Shown: piece by piece, positions 1 to 6,837 of the stretch | Layout of the letters: every line of letters begins with the position of its first letter | How positions within the stretch are numbered: the stretch's first letter is position 1 | NCBI GenBank assembly: GCA_903921405.1 | Contig: CAIXPV010000127.1 | Coordinates: 1-14,485, forward strand | Length of the DNA stretch: 14,485 nt | Reading direction: 5' to 3' | DNA from: an uncultured Actinomycetes bacterium | GTDB taxonomy: Bacteria; Actinomycetota; Actinomycetes; Nanopelagicales; Nanopelagicaceae | Notes under the pieces: model-generated | Database searches by the model: none | Told to the model about the DNA's origin: nothing | The model's input: only the letters and a program-made list of their open reading frames with translations | Program-made: the position numbers and the translations under genes

Positions 1-11
1 ATTTTCAGCTA

Positions 12-41
12 TTGAAGTCATTACCAAATTCTATCTATAAG
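12..41 (+). promoter_or_regulatory. Possible sigma70-type promoter of the deacetylase/propeller pair
   Basis: TTGAAG (12-17) and TATAAG (36-41) are separated by 18 bases and resemble the -35 and -10 hexamers, matching 4 of 6 and 5 of 6 consensus positions. Transcription would start near position 48, about 20 nt before the first gene. An AGGA Shine-Dalgarno core at 57-60 lies 7 nt before the ATG. The call rests on sequence similarity only. Confidence 0.4.
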
Positions 42-67
42 TTTTCTTTCTACAGTAGGATTTTGAT

Positions 68-760
68 ATGTCACTAACTCGGCGGAACTTACTAAAAGCC
101 GCGACTATTGCTGGGGCAGGAGTTCTGGGTTTGGGGGACTTAGATCAAGCTCATGCGGCGACAGCTGATATAGGGCATGGCCCACGAAATGCAGCCAATG
201 TCGCCCTCACTTTTCACGGGGCCGGAGCTCCAGATTATGCCGACCAGTTATTAAAGCTTTTTAAATCTACCGGAACGCAAGTATCCATTTTCGCAGTAGG
301 AACATGGTTAGTTAGAGAGCCATCTATCGCCTCCAGAATTATTTCAGAGGGCCATGATTTGGGAAATCACACCATGACGCATACTCAGATGAAAACTATT
401 TCTGCCAAACGGGTTGATTCTGAAATCGGCAAGTGCGCTGCAGAGCTAAAGAAATTAATTGGAAACCATGGGGCTTGGTTTCGGCCATCTGGAACCCAGT
501 TTTCAACTCCATTAATTCGCGCTGCTGCGATTAAGTATGGCTATGGGCAGTGTATTTCTTATGAAGTGGACTCAAAGGATTTTCAGGATCCAAGTAAGAA
601 AAGTGTAATCAGTAATGTAATGAACAATGTGAAAAATGGTTCAATAATTAGTTTGCACTTGGGACATAAAGTCACTTTGGATGCGATGCCAACGCTTTTG
701 GAAAACTTGCGCGCGAAAGGCTTCACTCCAGTCACCCTTACTAAACTTTTACAAGTATGA
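68..760 (+). CDS. Tat-exported polysaccharide deacetylase-like protein (CE4/NodB fold, variant motif 1)
   Basis: This 230-residue protein has a NodB/CE4 fold, a family that removes N-acetyl groups from cell-wall or extracellular glycans. Residues 1-30 form a twin-arginine signal (TRRNLLK at 4-10, a hydrophobic stretch, then AHA before the likely cleavage site), so it should be exported folded. Recognisable CE4 motifs follow: TFHGAG at 48-53 (motif 1), GNHTMTH at 99-105 with both metal-type histidines H101 and H105 (motif 2), FRPSG at 138-142 (motif 3), DSKD at 168-171 (motif 4) and SLHLGH at 195-200 (motif 5). Motif 1 is usually TFDDG. Here both aspartates, the catalytic base and a metal ligand, are His50 and Gly51, so activity or metal coordination may differ. 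The ATG has an AGGA 7 nt upstream. Its stop overlaps the next start by 4 nt. The family call is firm; the substrate is unknown. Confidence 0.85.
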   Translation: MSLTRRNLLKAATIAGAGVLGLGDLDQAHAATADIGHGPRNAANVALTFHGAGAPDYADQLLKLFKSTGTQVSIFAVGTWLVREPSIASRIISEGHDLGNHTMTHTQMKTISAKRVDSEIGKCAAELKKLIGNHGAWFRPSGTQFSTPLIRAAAIKYGYGQCISYEVDSKDFQDPSKKSVISNVMNNVKNGSIISLHLGHKVTLDAMPTLLENLRAKGFTPVTLTKLLQV

Positions 761-1863
761 AAAAGAGGGCTTTGGCCATTGTTGTGGCAATTACTATGTT
801 TTTGCCAGCTTCGGCGTTTGCGGCGACTTTAGATGGAATGCCACCAGTTCTAGACCCTCTCGATATTTATGCGGCAGATAAAGCTAATAAATTAAGCGAT
901 GTAGTTAAGAATATGCCTGAGCGTGTTTATGTTCCAAATTTTCAATCAGGAACCGTCTCAGTTATTGACCCTAAAACCTACAAAGTAGTTAAAACTATTA
1001 AGGTTCGAAGTGGACCCCAACATGTTGTCCCTTCGTGGGACTTGAAAACATTGTGGGTCAATGACAATAAGGGTAACTACCTGACACCAATTGATCCGAT
1101 GACCGTTACTGCAGGAAAAGATATTTATGTGCATGATCCATACAATCTTTATTTCACACCGAATGGCAAATACGCCATAGTCATGGCCGAAGCCGATAAG
1201 GAAATTGTCTTCAGGGATCCACAATCCATGGCTATAAAGAAGATTGTAAAAGTTCCATGTGCAGGCGTTAACCATGCAGACTGGAGTGCTGACGGCAGCT
1301 TCTTCGTCGTCACTTGTGAATTTACAGGAATGATCTTAAAGCTCGATACGGCGAAAATGAAAATAACTGGCAAAGTTTTACTACCTCAAAAAGGTGCTAT
1401 GTCACCGATGCCACAAGATATAAAGATTTCACCGGATGGAGAAACCTTTTATATAGCTGATATGGCTTCTAACGGGGTTTGGATTATGCCCGCACATTCA
1501 TTTGGGAAGTTCACTTTCTTGAAAACTGGATCAGGTGCTCACGGACTTTATGTTACGAGAGATTCCAAAACACTTCTTATTTCAAACCGTAACGAGGGAA
1601 GTATTTCTGTTTTACGTTTTAGTGATAACAAATTAATTGCTAAATGGAAGATTCCTGGCGGAGGCAGTCCTGATATGGGAAACATTTCTGCCGATGGAAA
1701 GTTCTTTTGGGTTTCGGGTCGATACGACAAAGAGGTCTATGTTTTTAATATAGAAAAGGGTGTCTTCGTAACCAGAATTAAAGTTGGTAATGAGCCTCAT
1801 GGACTAACGATTTGGCCACAGCCTGGTCGCTACTCTTTAGGTCACACCGGAATTATGCGTTAG
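757..1863 (+). CDS. Secreted YVTN/YncE-type beta-propeller protein
   Basis: This 368-residue protein starts with a Sec signal peptide (KKR, a hydrophobic core, ASAFA before residue 23). The rest is a repeat of beta-propeller blades. RVYVPNFQSGTVSVID (56-71), FTPNGKYAIV (133-142), WSADGSFFVV (176-185), ISPDGETFYIA (224-234), ISADGKFFWVS (310-320) and VGNEPHGLTIW (343-353) are the typical strand and turn elements of YncE/cytochrome-d1-like propellers. No heme-binding CXXCH motif is present. Such propellers usually act in binding or scaffolding outside the membrane; no enzymatic residues are evident. The start ATG overlaps the stop of the upstream deacetylase-like gene (ATGA), which indicates translational coupling and a shared extracytoplasmic task, perhaps on an envelope or extracellular glycan (inference). 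Its stop overlaps the convergent helicase stop by 4 nt, with no clear terminator between them. Confidence 0.85.
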   Translation: MKKRALAIVVAITMFLPASAFAATLDGMPPVLDPLDIYAADKANKLSDVVKNMPERVYVPNFQSGTVSVIDPKTYKVVKTIKVRSGPQHVVPSWDLKTLWVNDNKGNYLTPIDPMTVTAGKDIYVHDPYNLYFTPNGKYAIVMAEADKEIVFRDPQSMAIKKIVKVPCAGVNHADWSADGSFFVVTCEFTGMILKLDTAKMKITGKVLLPQKGAMSPMPQDIKISPDGETFYIADMASNGVWIMPAHSFGKFTFLKTGSGAHGLYVTRDSKTLLISNRNEGSISVLRFSDNKLIAKWKIPGGGSPDMGNISADGKFFWVSGRYDKEVYVFNIEKGVFVTRIKVGNEPHGLTIWPQPGRYSLGHTGIMR

Positions 1864-3971
1864 TGAGGGCGACGGCGACGCTGACTTGAGTTAGGTCGTG
1901 GGCGCTTATTGCTACCGCTGCGTACTGATTTTTCAACGATTGGCACGATGTACGGGACACCTGATGGCTCTTGGGCACCAGTGATCTTCATCAGCTCAGT
2001 GCTAAGAGGTGTTACACCAACGAACTTTGGAGTAACTCCGGCACGAGATGTAAGTCCACCGATTGATTTTTGTTGTTTAGTTGTTGCAATTGTTACAACA
2101 GTTCCAGCCTCACCTGCACGTGCGGTACGACCGGCACGGTGTAGATAATCCTTGTGATCTGTTGGAGCATCAACATGTACAACTAATGAGATTCCATCGA
2201 CGTGGATTCCTCGAGCAGCAACATCGGTTGCAACTAGTGCAGCATTTACTGACTCCTTGAATAGTGCAAGAGTGCGAGTACGAACTGCTTGAGTTTTTCC
2301 ACCGTGTAATGCGCCAACTGCAACACCAGCATGGGCCAGTTTGTCAGCCAAACGATCAGCGCCACGTTGTGTTTTAACAAACATGATTGTCTTACCGTTA
2401 CGAGCAGCGATTTGATTTGTAATGTCATCTTTATCGCCTGGGTTCATTACAAGTACGTAGTGCTCCATAGTTGAAACCGAGGCACGGTCATTTTGCAATG
2501 AGTGAGTCTTAGGATTCTTTAAGTACTGGCGTACTAATGAATCAACACCACGATCAAGAGTTGCTGAGAACAACATGCGCTGTCCATCGAGCTTGGCTTG
2601 ATCCAAAATCTCTTTAACTACTGGCAAGAAGCCCATGTCAGCCATTTGATCGGCTTCATCTAGAACAGTTATCTCTAACTGATCTAACTGAACTTCACCC
2701 TTATTAAGTAGATCAATCAAGCGTCCAGGTGTTGCAACCAAGATGGCAGTTCCACGGCGCATCGCAGTGATCTGCTTTGCATAGGACATCCCACCTGCAA
2801 CAACAACTGATTCATGACCAATTGAACGTGCGAGTGGCATTAAAACCTCATCGATTTGCTGTGCAAGTTCGCGTGTAGGCGTAAGTACTAGCGCCAATGG
2901 CTTATGTGGCTTAGCCACCTTTCCATTGAGGTTATTGAGCAGAGCTAAACCAAAGGCAAGAGTCTTGCCTGAACCAGTTTGTCCGCGACCCAAAATATCA
3001 AAACCAGCTAGCGCATCTGGCAGCGTTGCAATCTGAATTGGGAATGGATGCATAATTCCCTGCTTAAAAAGCGCGTTTACTAGCGGTGCAACTACTCCAA
3101 GATCACTGAACGTTGTTGTGATTTCAGTTAGTGGAGTCGCATCGATCAAGTTAGCGTCAGCTAAATTTGTTGAGATGTAATTATCATCTGCACCAAAGTC
3201 AACTGCAGCATTGGTATGCGTCTTTGAAGAGTGTTTGAAGTCATCACGGGCATATGCCGGTGAATCGTTGCGACGATCACGAACTGGTCGAGTTGCACGG
3301 AAATTAGCTGCACGTGTATCTGGTGCTTCGGTGCGATTCTTTGGACGTGTTGGATCGAACTTTTCAACTTTACGTGGCACAAAGTTTGGACGGCCATCGT
3401 CGGTGCGAGAAACTTTAGCTACGGCAGCATCACGGCGATTTGTTGGGCGAGTATCTGAAGTCTTGTAATCAGTCTTCTTAAACTCTTTCTTTTCGTACTC
3501 AGGCTTTTTGTTTTCAGGCTTGACGTACTCTTTCTTCTTGTATTCAGTCTTCTTAAAATCTGGCTTCTTTTCAATTGGGCGCTTAGTGCGCTCTTCGCGT
3601 GCAGCAACAAACTTCTTGGCACGACTCTCTGGCTTTTGTGAATATTCAATGCGCGCTTTGCGCTCTTCCGGTGCCTCAATCGGACGTGGCTTTGATGCTG
3701 TCTTTTCTTGGAAGCGCTTTGCGCGCAACTTTGAACGATCGGTTAAGCGAACCTCTTTTTTAGAGACCGTTGCTGGATCAGCATCTGAGTAGCGACGTGT
3801 GGTCGCAGGCTTTGCTGCCGCGCCTTTACGTGCATTCTTTTCAGCTGTCGTGTGGCGGGCTTTAGGATCGGCGGCTTTAAATTCAGCAGCCTTCTTCGTG
3901 CGCTTTGGCTTACCAATAGATGCGGCGCGACGGGCTTTTCCGGGCGCGGGAGTACGTGGTTGTAGAGACAT
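1860..3971 (-). CDS. DEAD-box ATP-dependent RNA helicase with long basic N-terminal tail
   Basis: The product is 703 residues from the ATG at 3971; a TTG at 3998 would add nine. It unwinds structured RNA, typically in ribosome assembly, mRNA decay or cold adaptation. All core motifs are present: Q motif around 288-313, GQTGSGKT (330-337), PTRELA (365-370), TPGR (414-417), DEAD (438-441), SAT (469-471), TDVAARG (582-588) and HRAGRTARAG (611-620). Before the core lies a roughly 280-residue Lys/Arg-rich, probably disordered tail, with seven tandem pentapeptides at 137-171. The C-terminus ends in another basic patch (QRRRRPH). Both probably bind RNA. Typical bacterial members (RhlE/DeaD-like) are 400-600 residues, so the tail explains the extra length. 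Neither candidate start has a strong Shine-Dalgarno sequence. ATG was chosen because it is the standard codon; the start is uncertain by nine residues. Assignment to a named subfamily (RhlE, DeaD) is left open. Confidence 0.93.
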   Translation of the reverse strand: MSLQPRTPAPGKARRAASIGKPKRTKKAAEFKAADPKARHTTAEKNARKGAAAKPATTRRYSDADPATVSKKEVRLTDRSKLRAKRFQEKTASKPRPIEAPEERKARIEYSQKPESRAKKFVAAREERTKRPIEKKPDFKKTEYKKKEYVKPENKKPEYEKKEFKKTDYKTSDTRPTNRRDAAVAKVSRTDDGRPNFVPRKVEKFDPTRPKNRTEAPDTRAANFRATRPVRDRRNDSPAYARDDFKHSSKTHTNAAVDFGADDNYISTNLADANLIDATPLTEITTTFSDLGVVAPLVNALFKQGIMHPFPIQIATLPDALAGFDILGRGQTGSGKTLAFGLALLNNLNGKVAKPHKPLALVLTPTRELAQQIDEVLMPLARSIGHESVVVAGGMSYAKQITAMRRGTAILVATPGRLIDLLNKGEVQLDQLEITVLDEADQMADMGFLPVVKEILDQAKLDGQRMLFSATLDRGVDSLVRQYLKNPKTHSLQNDRASVSTMEHYVLVMNPGDKDDITNQIAARNGKTIMFVKTQRGADRLADKLAHAGVAVGALHGGKTQAVRTRTLALFKESVNAALVATDVAARGIHVDGISLVVHVDAPTDHKDYLHRAGRTARAGEAGTVVTIATTKQQKSIGGLTSRAGVTPKFVGVTPLSTELMKITGAQEPSGVPYIVPIVEKSVRSGSNKRPRPNSSQRRRRPH
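3459..3563 (-). repeat. Seven tandem pentapeptide-encoding repeats in the helicase tail
   Basis: Within the helicase tail, seven consecutive five-residue units follow the pattern x-[D/E]-[F/Y]-x-K: PDFKK, TEYKK, KEYVK, PENKK, PEYEK, KEFKK, TDYKT. The fourth unit has Asn at the aromatic position and the last ends in Thr. In the DNA this is a 15-bp period, imperfect at nucleotide level. Acid, aromatic and lysine residues recur in register, which suggests an RNA-binding or phase-separating low-complexity segment (inference). Confidence 0.8.
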
Positions 3972-4131
3972 AGAAATGCATACCAATCGAGACGACAAGC
4001 GCGTCTCGGGTTTGACTGGCGCTTAATGGCCGTCAGGGTCGTGATAAGACTCGCAAGTAGCGCTGCATGTGCGGCGCTTAGGGGGAAGTTCTTTGATGCG
4101 GATGCATCAACGTAGGCAATTCTACCCTGAA
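3972..4131 (-). promoter_or_regulatory. Structured leader/intergenic region upstream of the helicase gene
   Basis: The 160 nt between the small membrane protein gene and the helicase ATG contain four potential hairpins in a row. They are TTGATGC/GCATCAA (4093-4099 with 4104-4110, 4-nt loop), AGCGC/GCGCT (4059-4063 with 4074-4078, extendable inward), TGAC-GGC/GCC-GTCA with one bulged base (4013-4020 with 4029-4035), and CGAGACG/CGTCTCG (3988-3994 with 4002-4008). None is followed by a T-run on the minus strand, so they do not look like ordinary terminators. GGCGCTTA occurs twice on the plus strand, at 4018 and 4073. No coding ORF occupies the stretch. It may be an RNA leader regulating the helicase. 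The promoter was not identified. Confidence 0.5.
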
Positions 4132-4452
4132 TTATTCTGACTCTTTACCAGGGGAATCATCGGCTAATTTTTCAAGATCTGGGCGTGGAATACGTGGAAT
4201 ATCACCCTTAGATAAGCGCCTCCATAAGTAAAAAGATACCGCGGCAAAAAATGGCCACTCAAATGTATAAACCCAGGCTCGCCAATTACCGCTTTGTGCG
4301 CGCCCGAATTCAAACCAACCCGCCCATAGGCAGAATGGAACTACGACAAACAACGAGATATTTAACATACGTTTTTGTTTATTTGTAACGGGGGGAGTTG
4401 CCGAGTCGTTCGTGACCCAATCGGGAGCTTTGAACTCTTCGTGGTCAGCCAT
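4132..4452 (-). CDS. Small two-helix membrane protein of the CtaG neighbourhood
   Basis: This 106-residue protein has a charged N-terminus (MADHEEFKAPDWVTND), two hydrophobic segments around residues 29-45 (LNISLFVVVPFCLWAGW) and 58-74 (VYTFEWPFFAAVSFYLW), and an acidic tail. The block WFEFGRAQSGNWRAWVYTFEWPFFA resembles a conserved hypothetical membrane protein widespread in actinobacteria; I know no established function or symbol. The start was set at the ATG at 4452 rather than an upstream in-frame codon at 4524, because the upstream part reads through the end of ctaG. With this start the gene overlaps the ctaG stop by 8 nt. Coupling to an oxidase assembly gene suggests a role in oxidase biogenesis or an accessory subunit (inference). 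Confidence 0.75.
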   Translation of the reverse strand: MADHEEFKAPDWVTNDSATPPVTNKQKRMLNISLFVVVPFCLWAGWFEFGRAQSGNWRAWVYTFEWPFFAAVSFYLWRRLSKGDIPRIPRPDLEKLADDSPGKESE

Positions 4453-5209
4453 TTTCTGCAGCAATCTGGGCATCGATTTCGCGTGACTTCTTTTCTTCAG
4501 ATTTAATCCAATGGTGCACAGCAAATGACATCCAGACAGTATCGATAATCATTGCACCGGCCCACATAAATGAACCACCTTGACGTTGATCATTAAGTGA
4601 ATACATATTGTCGTATAAGGAGCCAGGGGCGGTATAAATAAAGAAGCCCGTCAAAGTTTCTGGCACCATCATTAAGAAAAGCGAGATAACTGCCATCGCT
4701 GGTGAAATGCGACGGTTGGTTAAGTTTCGATCCAGCAAATTAAAGTAGAAGAAGTACGGAAGTAATAAGTACAACGGCACTTCTAGAAAAGTATGTGCCC
4801 AAGGATTATCCATAATGAACTTATGAGGTACCGGTAGGTGCACACCAATCATTAAAGCCGCGTAGATAAACCAACTAAATATCGGATGGGTTGCTGCTAC
4901 AAAAAACTTATTTGTTGGATGAAAAGTGTTGGGGGTACCCAAAACTAATAAAGGACCTGTGATCATCATCAAGGTGATGTGTTGAACCATGTGTAATGAA
5001 AAATAATCCATTGCACGAGCACCAATTGGCGTGATGATTACTAGTAGAGCGCTAACGATTCCAGCGATGAAGAAAATCCGTTGCCGATTAGTAACTAACG
5101 CGCTCGGTAGGCGCAAATATAAATATGTAAGTAGTAAAAGAGGTAAGAGAATTTCTGGGGCTAACTGCCACGATCCCCAGATTCCAACGCCATGATGATG
5201 CATTTCCAT
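4445..5209 (-). CDS. ctaG: Cytochrome c oxidase assembly protein, CtaG (caa3) family
   Basis: This 254-residue integral membrane protein has about six or seven hydrophobic segments and matches the Caa3_CtaG family, whose members are needed to assemble caa3/aa3 oxidases, probably through copper delivery to subunit I. Diagnostic elements are SLHMVQHITLMM (71-82) with two histidines in a membrane segment, the loop LVLGTP (88-93), MMVPETLTGFF (180-190), and DQRQGGSFMWAGAM (207-220), the family's DQ.xGG.xMW signature. The N-terminal MEMHHHG is histidine-rich and could bind metal. It is distinct from the Cox11-type protein also called CtaG in proteobacteria. It is divergent from the oxidase structural operon starting at 5374 and shares the 164-bp gap with it. 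The ATG at 5209 was chosen; the ATG two codons later (5203) is also possible, and neither has a strong Shine-Dalgarno sequence. Confidence 0.9.
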   Translation of the reverse strand: MEMHHHGVGIWGSWQLAPEILLPLLLLTYLYLRLPSALVTNRQRIFFIAGIVSALLVIITPIGARAMDYFSLHMVQHITLMMITGPLLVLGTPNTFHPTNKFFVAATHPIFSWFIYAALMIGVHLPVPHKFIMDNPWAHTFLEVPLYLLLPYFFYFNLLDRNLTNRRISPAMAVISLFLMMVPETLTGFFIYTAPGSLYDNMYSLNDQRQGGSFMWAGAMIIDTVWMSFAVHHWIKSEEKKSREIDAQIAAENG

Positions 5210-5271
5210 AGGTGTTGAAGGCTAGCCCTCGCATACTGCTGAGTACCAGGGAAAATCGCCCCCAAATAGAC

Positions 5272-5300
5272 TTCACAATCACGGAATAGGGGTCTACCCT
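5272..5300 (+). promoter_or_regulatory. Possible promoter of the oxidase operon
   Basis: TTCACA (5272-5277, one mismatch to the -35 consensus) and TACCCT (5295-5300, a weak -10 keeping T, A and final T) are spaced by 17 bases. A start near 5307 would place the 5313-5330 hairpin at the very 5' end of the mRNA. The rest of the 5210-5373 gap holds no gene. I could not single out a convincing promoter for the divergent ctaG. Confidence 0.3.
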
Positions 5301-5312
5301 CCTGTGAATGGG

Positions 5313-5334
5313 CTCACACTTTCGTGTGAGTTTT
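5313..5334 (+). terminator. Hairpin plus T-run in the oxidase operon leader (attenuator-like)
   Basis: CTCACAC (5313-5319) pairs perfectly with GTGTGAG (5324-5330) around a TTTC loop and is followed by TTTT (5331-5334). This has the form of a short intrinsic terminator on the plus strand, but no plus-strand gene precedes it. It therefore lies in the probable 5' leader, 40 nt before the first oxidase gene. On the minus strand the same hairpin has a GAAA (GNRA) tetraloop. It could attenuate, stabilise the 5' end, or end transcription entering from upstream. The pairing is certain; the role is inferred. Confidence 0.5.
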
Positions 5335-5373
5335 CTGTATGTACAACAAATTTCCCATTCGGGAGGGGCATGA

Positions 5374-6060
5374 ATGAATAAGCGGATATTAGGTGCATTA
5401 GCGACAGTGGTTCTCGGAGCAGGCGTCATCGCCGGCATTGGAACATATGTTGCTTCAGCCAAGAATGATTCGACTGTTTTGGCCGCTACACCAGCTGGAA
5501 CTATGGATACACCTCAAGGGAATTTGCCCCACGCAACGCTAGCGATCTCGGTATATCCAGATAGCTCAGCGGGAAGCCATGGAAAAGATGGCGGCGCGCA
5601 TCCCGGATACGTCACTTACGGACCAAGTACTAATTTTGAGGTTCCCGCACACTCAGTCATCACAATGACAGTTACAAATTATGACGGCGGCGAAAGCCTG
5701 AACAACGATTACTTCGCACGTGTGCGCGGAACCATTGATGGCTCGGCTCAATTAAATGGCGAGCGAATGACTTCAATCTCACCCGATGCTGTTGGTCATA
5801 CTTTTACTATTCACGGTCTTGCTGTTGGACAAGATGAGTTGTTTGTAAGTGTTCCGATGAAGGCGGTCGCTGAAGAAGATATGCCTGAAGAGGGATTTAC
5901 AACTAAACCCAATGTCACAACATTCACTTTTATAACTGGGAGTCCAGGTGAATATGTCTGGAACTGCGAGTATCCATGCGGTGATGGAACGATTGCAAAG
6001 TTTGGTGCAGCAATGTCAACCATGGGCTATATGTCCGGCCACTTTACGGTGAAGGGATAA
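5374..6060 (+). CDS. Exported cupredoxin-like protein heading the oxidase operon
   Basis: This 228-residue protein has an N-terminal hydrophobic segment (ILGALATVVLGAGVIAG, 5-21) serving as signal peptide or membrane anchor. The remainder is beta-rich. GHTFTIHGL (141-149) and FTFITGSPGEYVWNCEYPCGDG (184-205), then FGAAMSTMGYMSGHFTV (210-226), have the layout of the copper-binding half of cupredoxins: an upper His on one strand and Cys followed by Met near the C-terminus. C198 and C202 form a CxxxC, as in CuA sites, but the His expected between Cys and Met is absent, and H223 lies beyond the Met cluster. It may be an electron carrier to the oxidase, a copper chaperone, or a divergent subunit-II-like protein. 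GGGAGGGG (5361-5368) is a strong Shine-Dalgarno sequence 5 nt before this ATG. An ATG at 5370 is out of frame and hits a stop after three codons. The subunit II gene follows 6 nt after the stop. Confidence 0.7.
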   Translation: MNKRILGALATVVLGAGVIAGIGTYVASAKNDSTVLAATPAGTMDTPQGNLPHATLAISVYPDSSAGSHGKDGGAHPGYVTYGPSTNFEVPAHSVITMTVTNYDGGESLNNDYFARVRGTIDGSAQLNGERMTSISPDAVGHTFTIHGLAVGQDELFVSVPMKAVAEEDMPEEGFTTKPNVTTFTFITGSPGEYVWNCEYPCGDGTIAKFGAAMSTMGYMSGHFTVKG

Positions 6061-6066
6061 CGCGCC

Positions 6067-6837
6067 ATGACTGATCTAATGACACCTCAAGCTCCACAGT
6101 GGTGGAAAAGGCCTGATGTAAAGAAGACTGCAATTCTGTGGGTAATTTGTACTGCAGTGATTGGTTACATCGGCGTTGAATTCCACGTTCGCAATATTGT
6201 CAGCCCTGCGTCAGAAACCATGAGCAGCATTATTTCTTTGATTCGAATTTTCACATGGGCTGCATCCCCTGTTGCAGGCCTCGTAGCTGCAATATGTATT
6301 ACGGTCCTAACTTCTAAGCGACACTATGGTGATAATCCTCCCCCTGAGGCAGACCACCAGATTCGTACTTCAACCAAAGCGACTGCATTGTGGGTCAGCA
6401 TTTCTGGCCTCCTCTGCCTTTTTGCACTTATCGGCGGCTTAATTGTTCTCCAACACGATAATGAAGGTGTTCTAGATGCCAATGCAATTCAAGTCAAAGT
6501 TACTGGCCAGCAATGGGTATGGAACTTTGATTATGCAAACGGCGCTCGCAGTGAAGATCTATATCTTCCAGTAAATAAGCCGGTTGTTTTTCACATTACC
6601 AGCGTGGATGTGAAGCATTCATTTTGGATTGTTCAAATGGGCGTAAAGATGGATGCCAATCCTGGCTATGTAACTGAACTTGCAGTGACTCCAGATAAAA
6701 TTGGTATTTTTGATGTTCGTTGTGCCGAGCTGTGTGGATTACTCCATGCGTACATGCAGACCAAAGTACACGTTGTAAGCCAGGCAGATTATGACGCATG
6801 GCTCAGTAACCATGCAGCGATTGAGAAGGGCGCATAA
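6067..6837 (+). CDS. ctaC: Cytochrome c oxidase subunit II (CuA subunit)
   Basis: This 256-residue subunit accepts electrons from cytochrome c or a cupredoxin at the binuclear CuA centre and passes them to heme a in subunit I. The CuA site is complete: H184 in VKHSFW, then C219-A-E221-L-C223-G-L-L-H227-A-Y-M230, with Glu221 as the usual Mg/CuA backbone ligand. The aromatic stretch QQWVWNFDY (148-156) is the conserved electron-entry region. Three hydrophobic segments precede the copper domain (about 23-39, 59-81 and 106-128), one more than the usual two. No Sec signal or lipobox is seen. No heme c domain is fused at the C-terminus, so it is not a caa3-type subunit II. It follows the cupredoxin gene by 6 nt, and its TAA overlaps the subunit I ATG by one base (TAATG), so translation is probably coupled. 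Confidence 0.95.
   Translation: MTDLMTPQAPQWWKRPDVKKTAILWVICTAVIGYIGVEFHVRNIVSPASETMSSIISLIRIFTWAASPVAGLVAAICITVLTSKRHYGDNPPPEADHQIRTSTKATALWVSISGLLCLFALIGGLIVLQHDNEGVLDANAIQVKVTGQQWVWNFDYANGARSEDLYLPVNKPVVFHITSVDVKHSFWIVQMGVKMDANPGYVTELAVTPDKIGIFDVRCAELCGLLHAYMQTKVHVVSQADYDAWLSNHAAIEKGA

Noticed and set aside
3419..3792. Open frames on both strands within the helicase tail
   Set aside because: These are shadows of the Lys-rich coding repeat. Low-complexity codons leave other frames open.
4093..4110. Intrinsic terminator after the small membrane protein gene
   Set aside because: The 7-bp hairpin is perfect, but on the minus strand it is followed by AAAGAAC, not a T-run, so it was treated as leader structure.
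5088..5462. Minus-strand open frame of 124 codons across the ctaG-oxidase intergenic region
   Set aside because: It runs through the ctaG 5' end in another frame and through the divergent promoter region and cupredoxin start. The composition is not protein-like and no family is recognisable.
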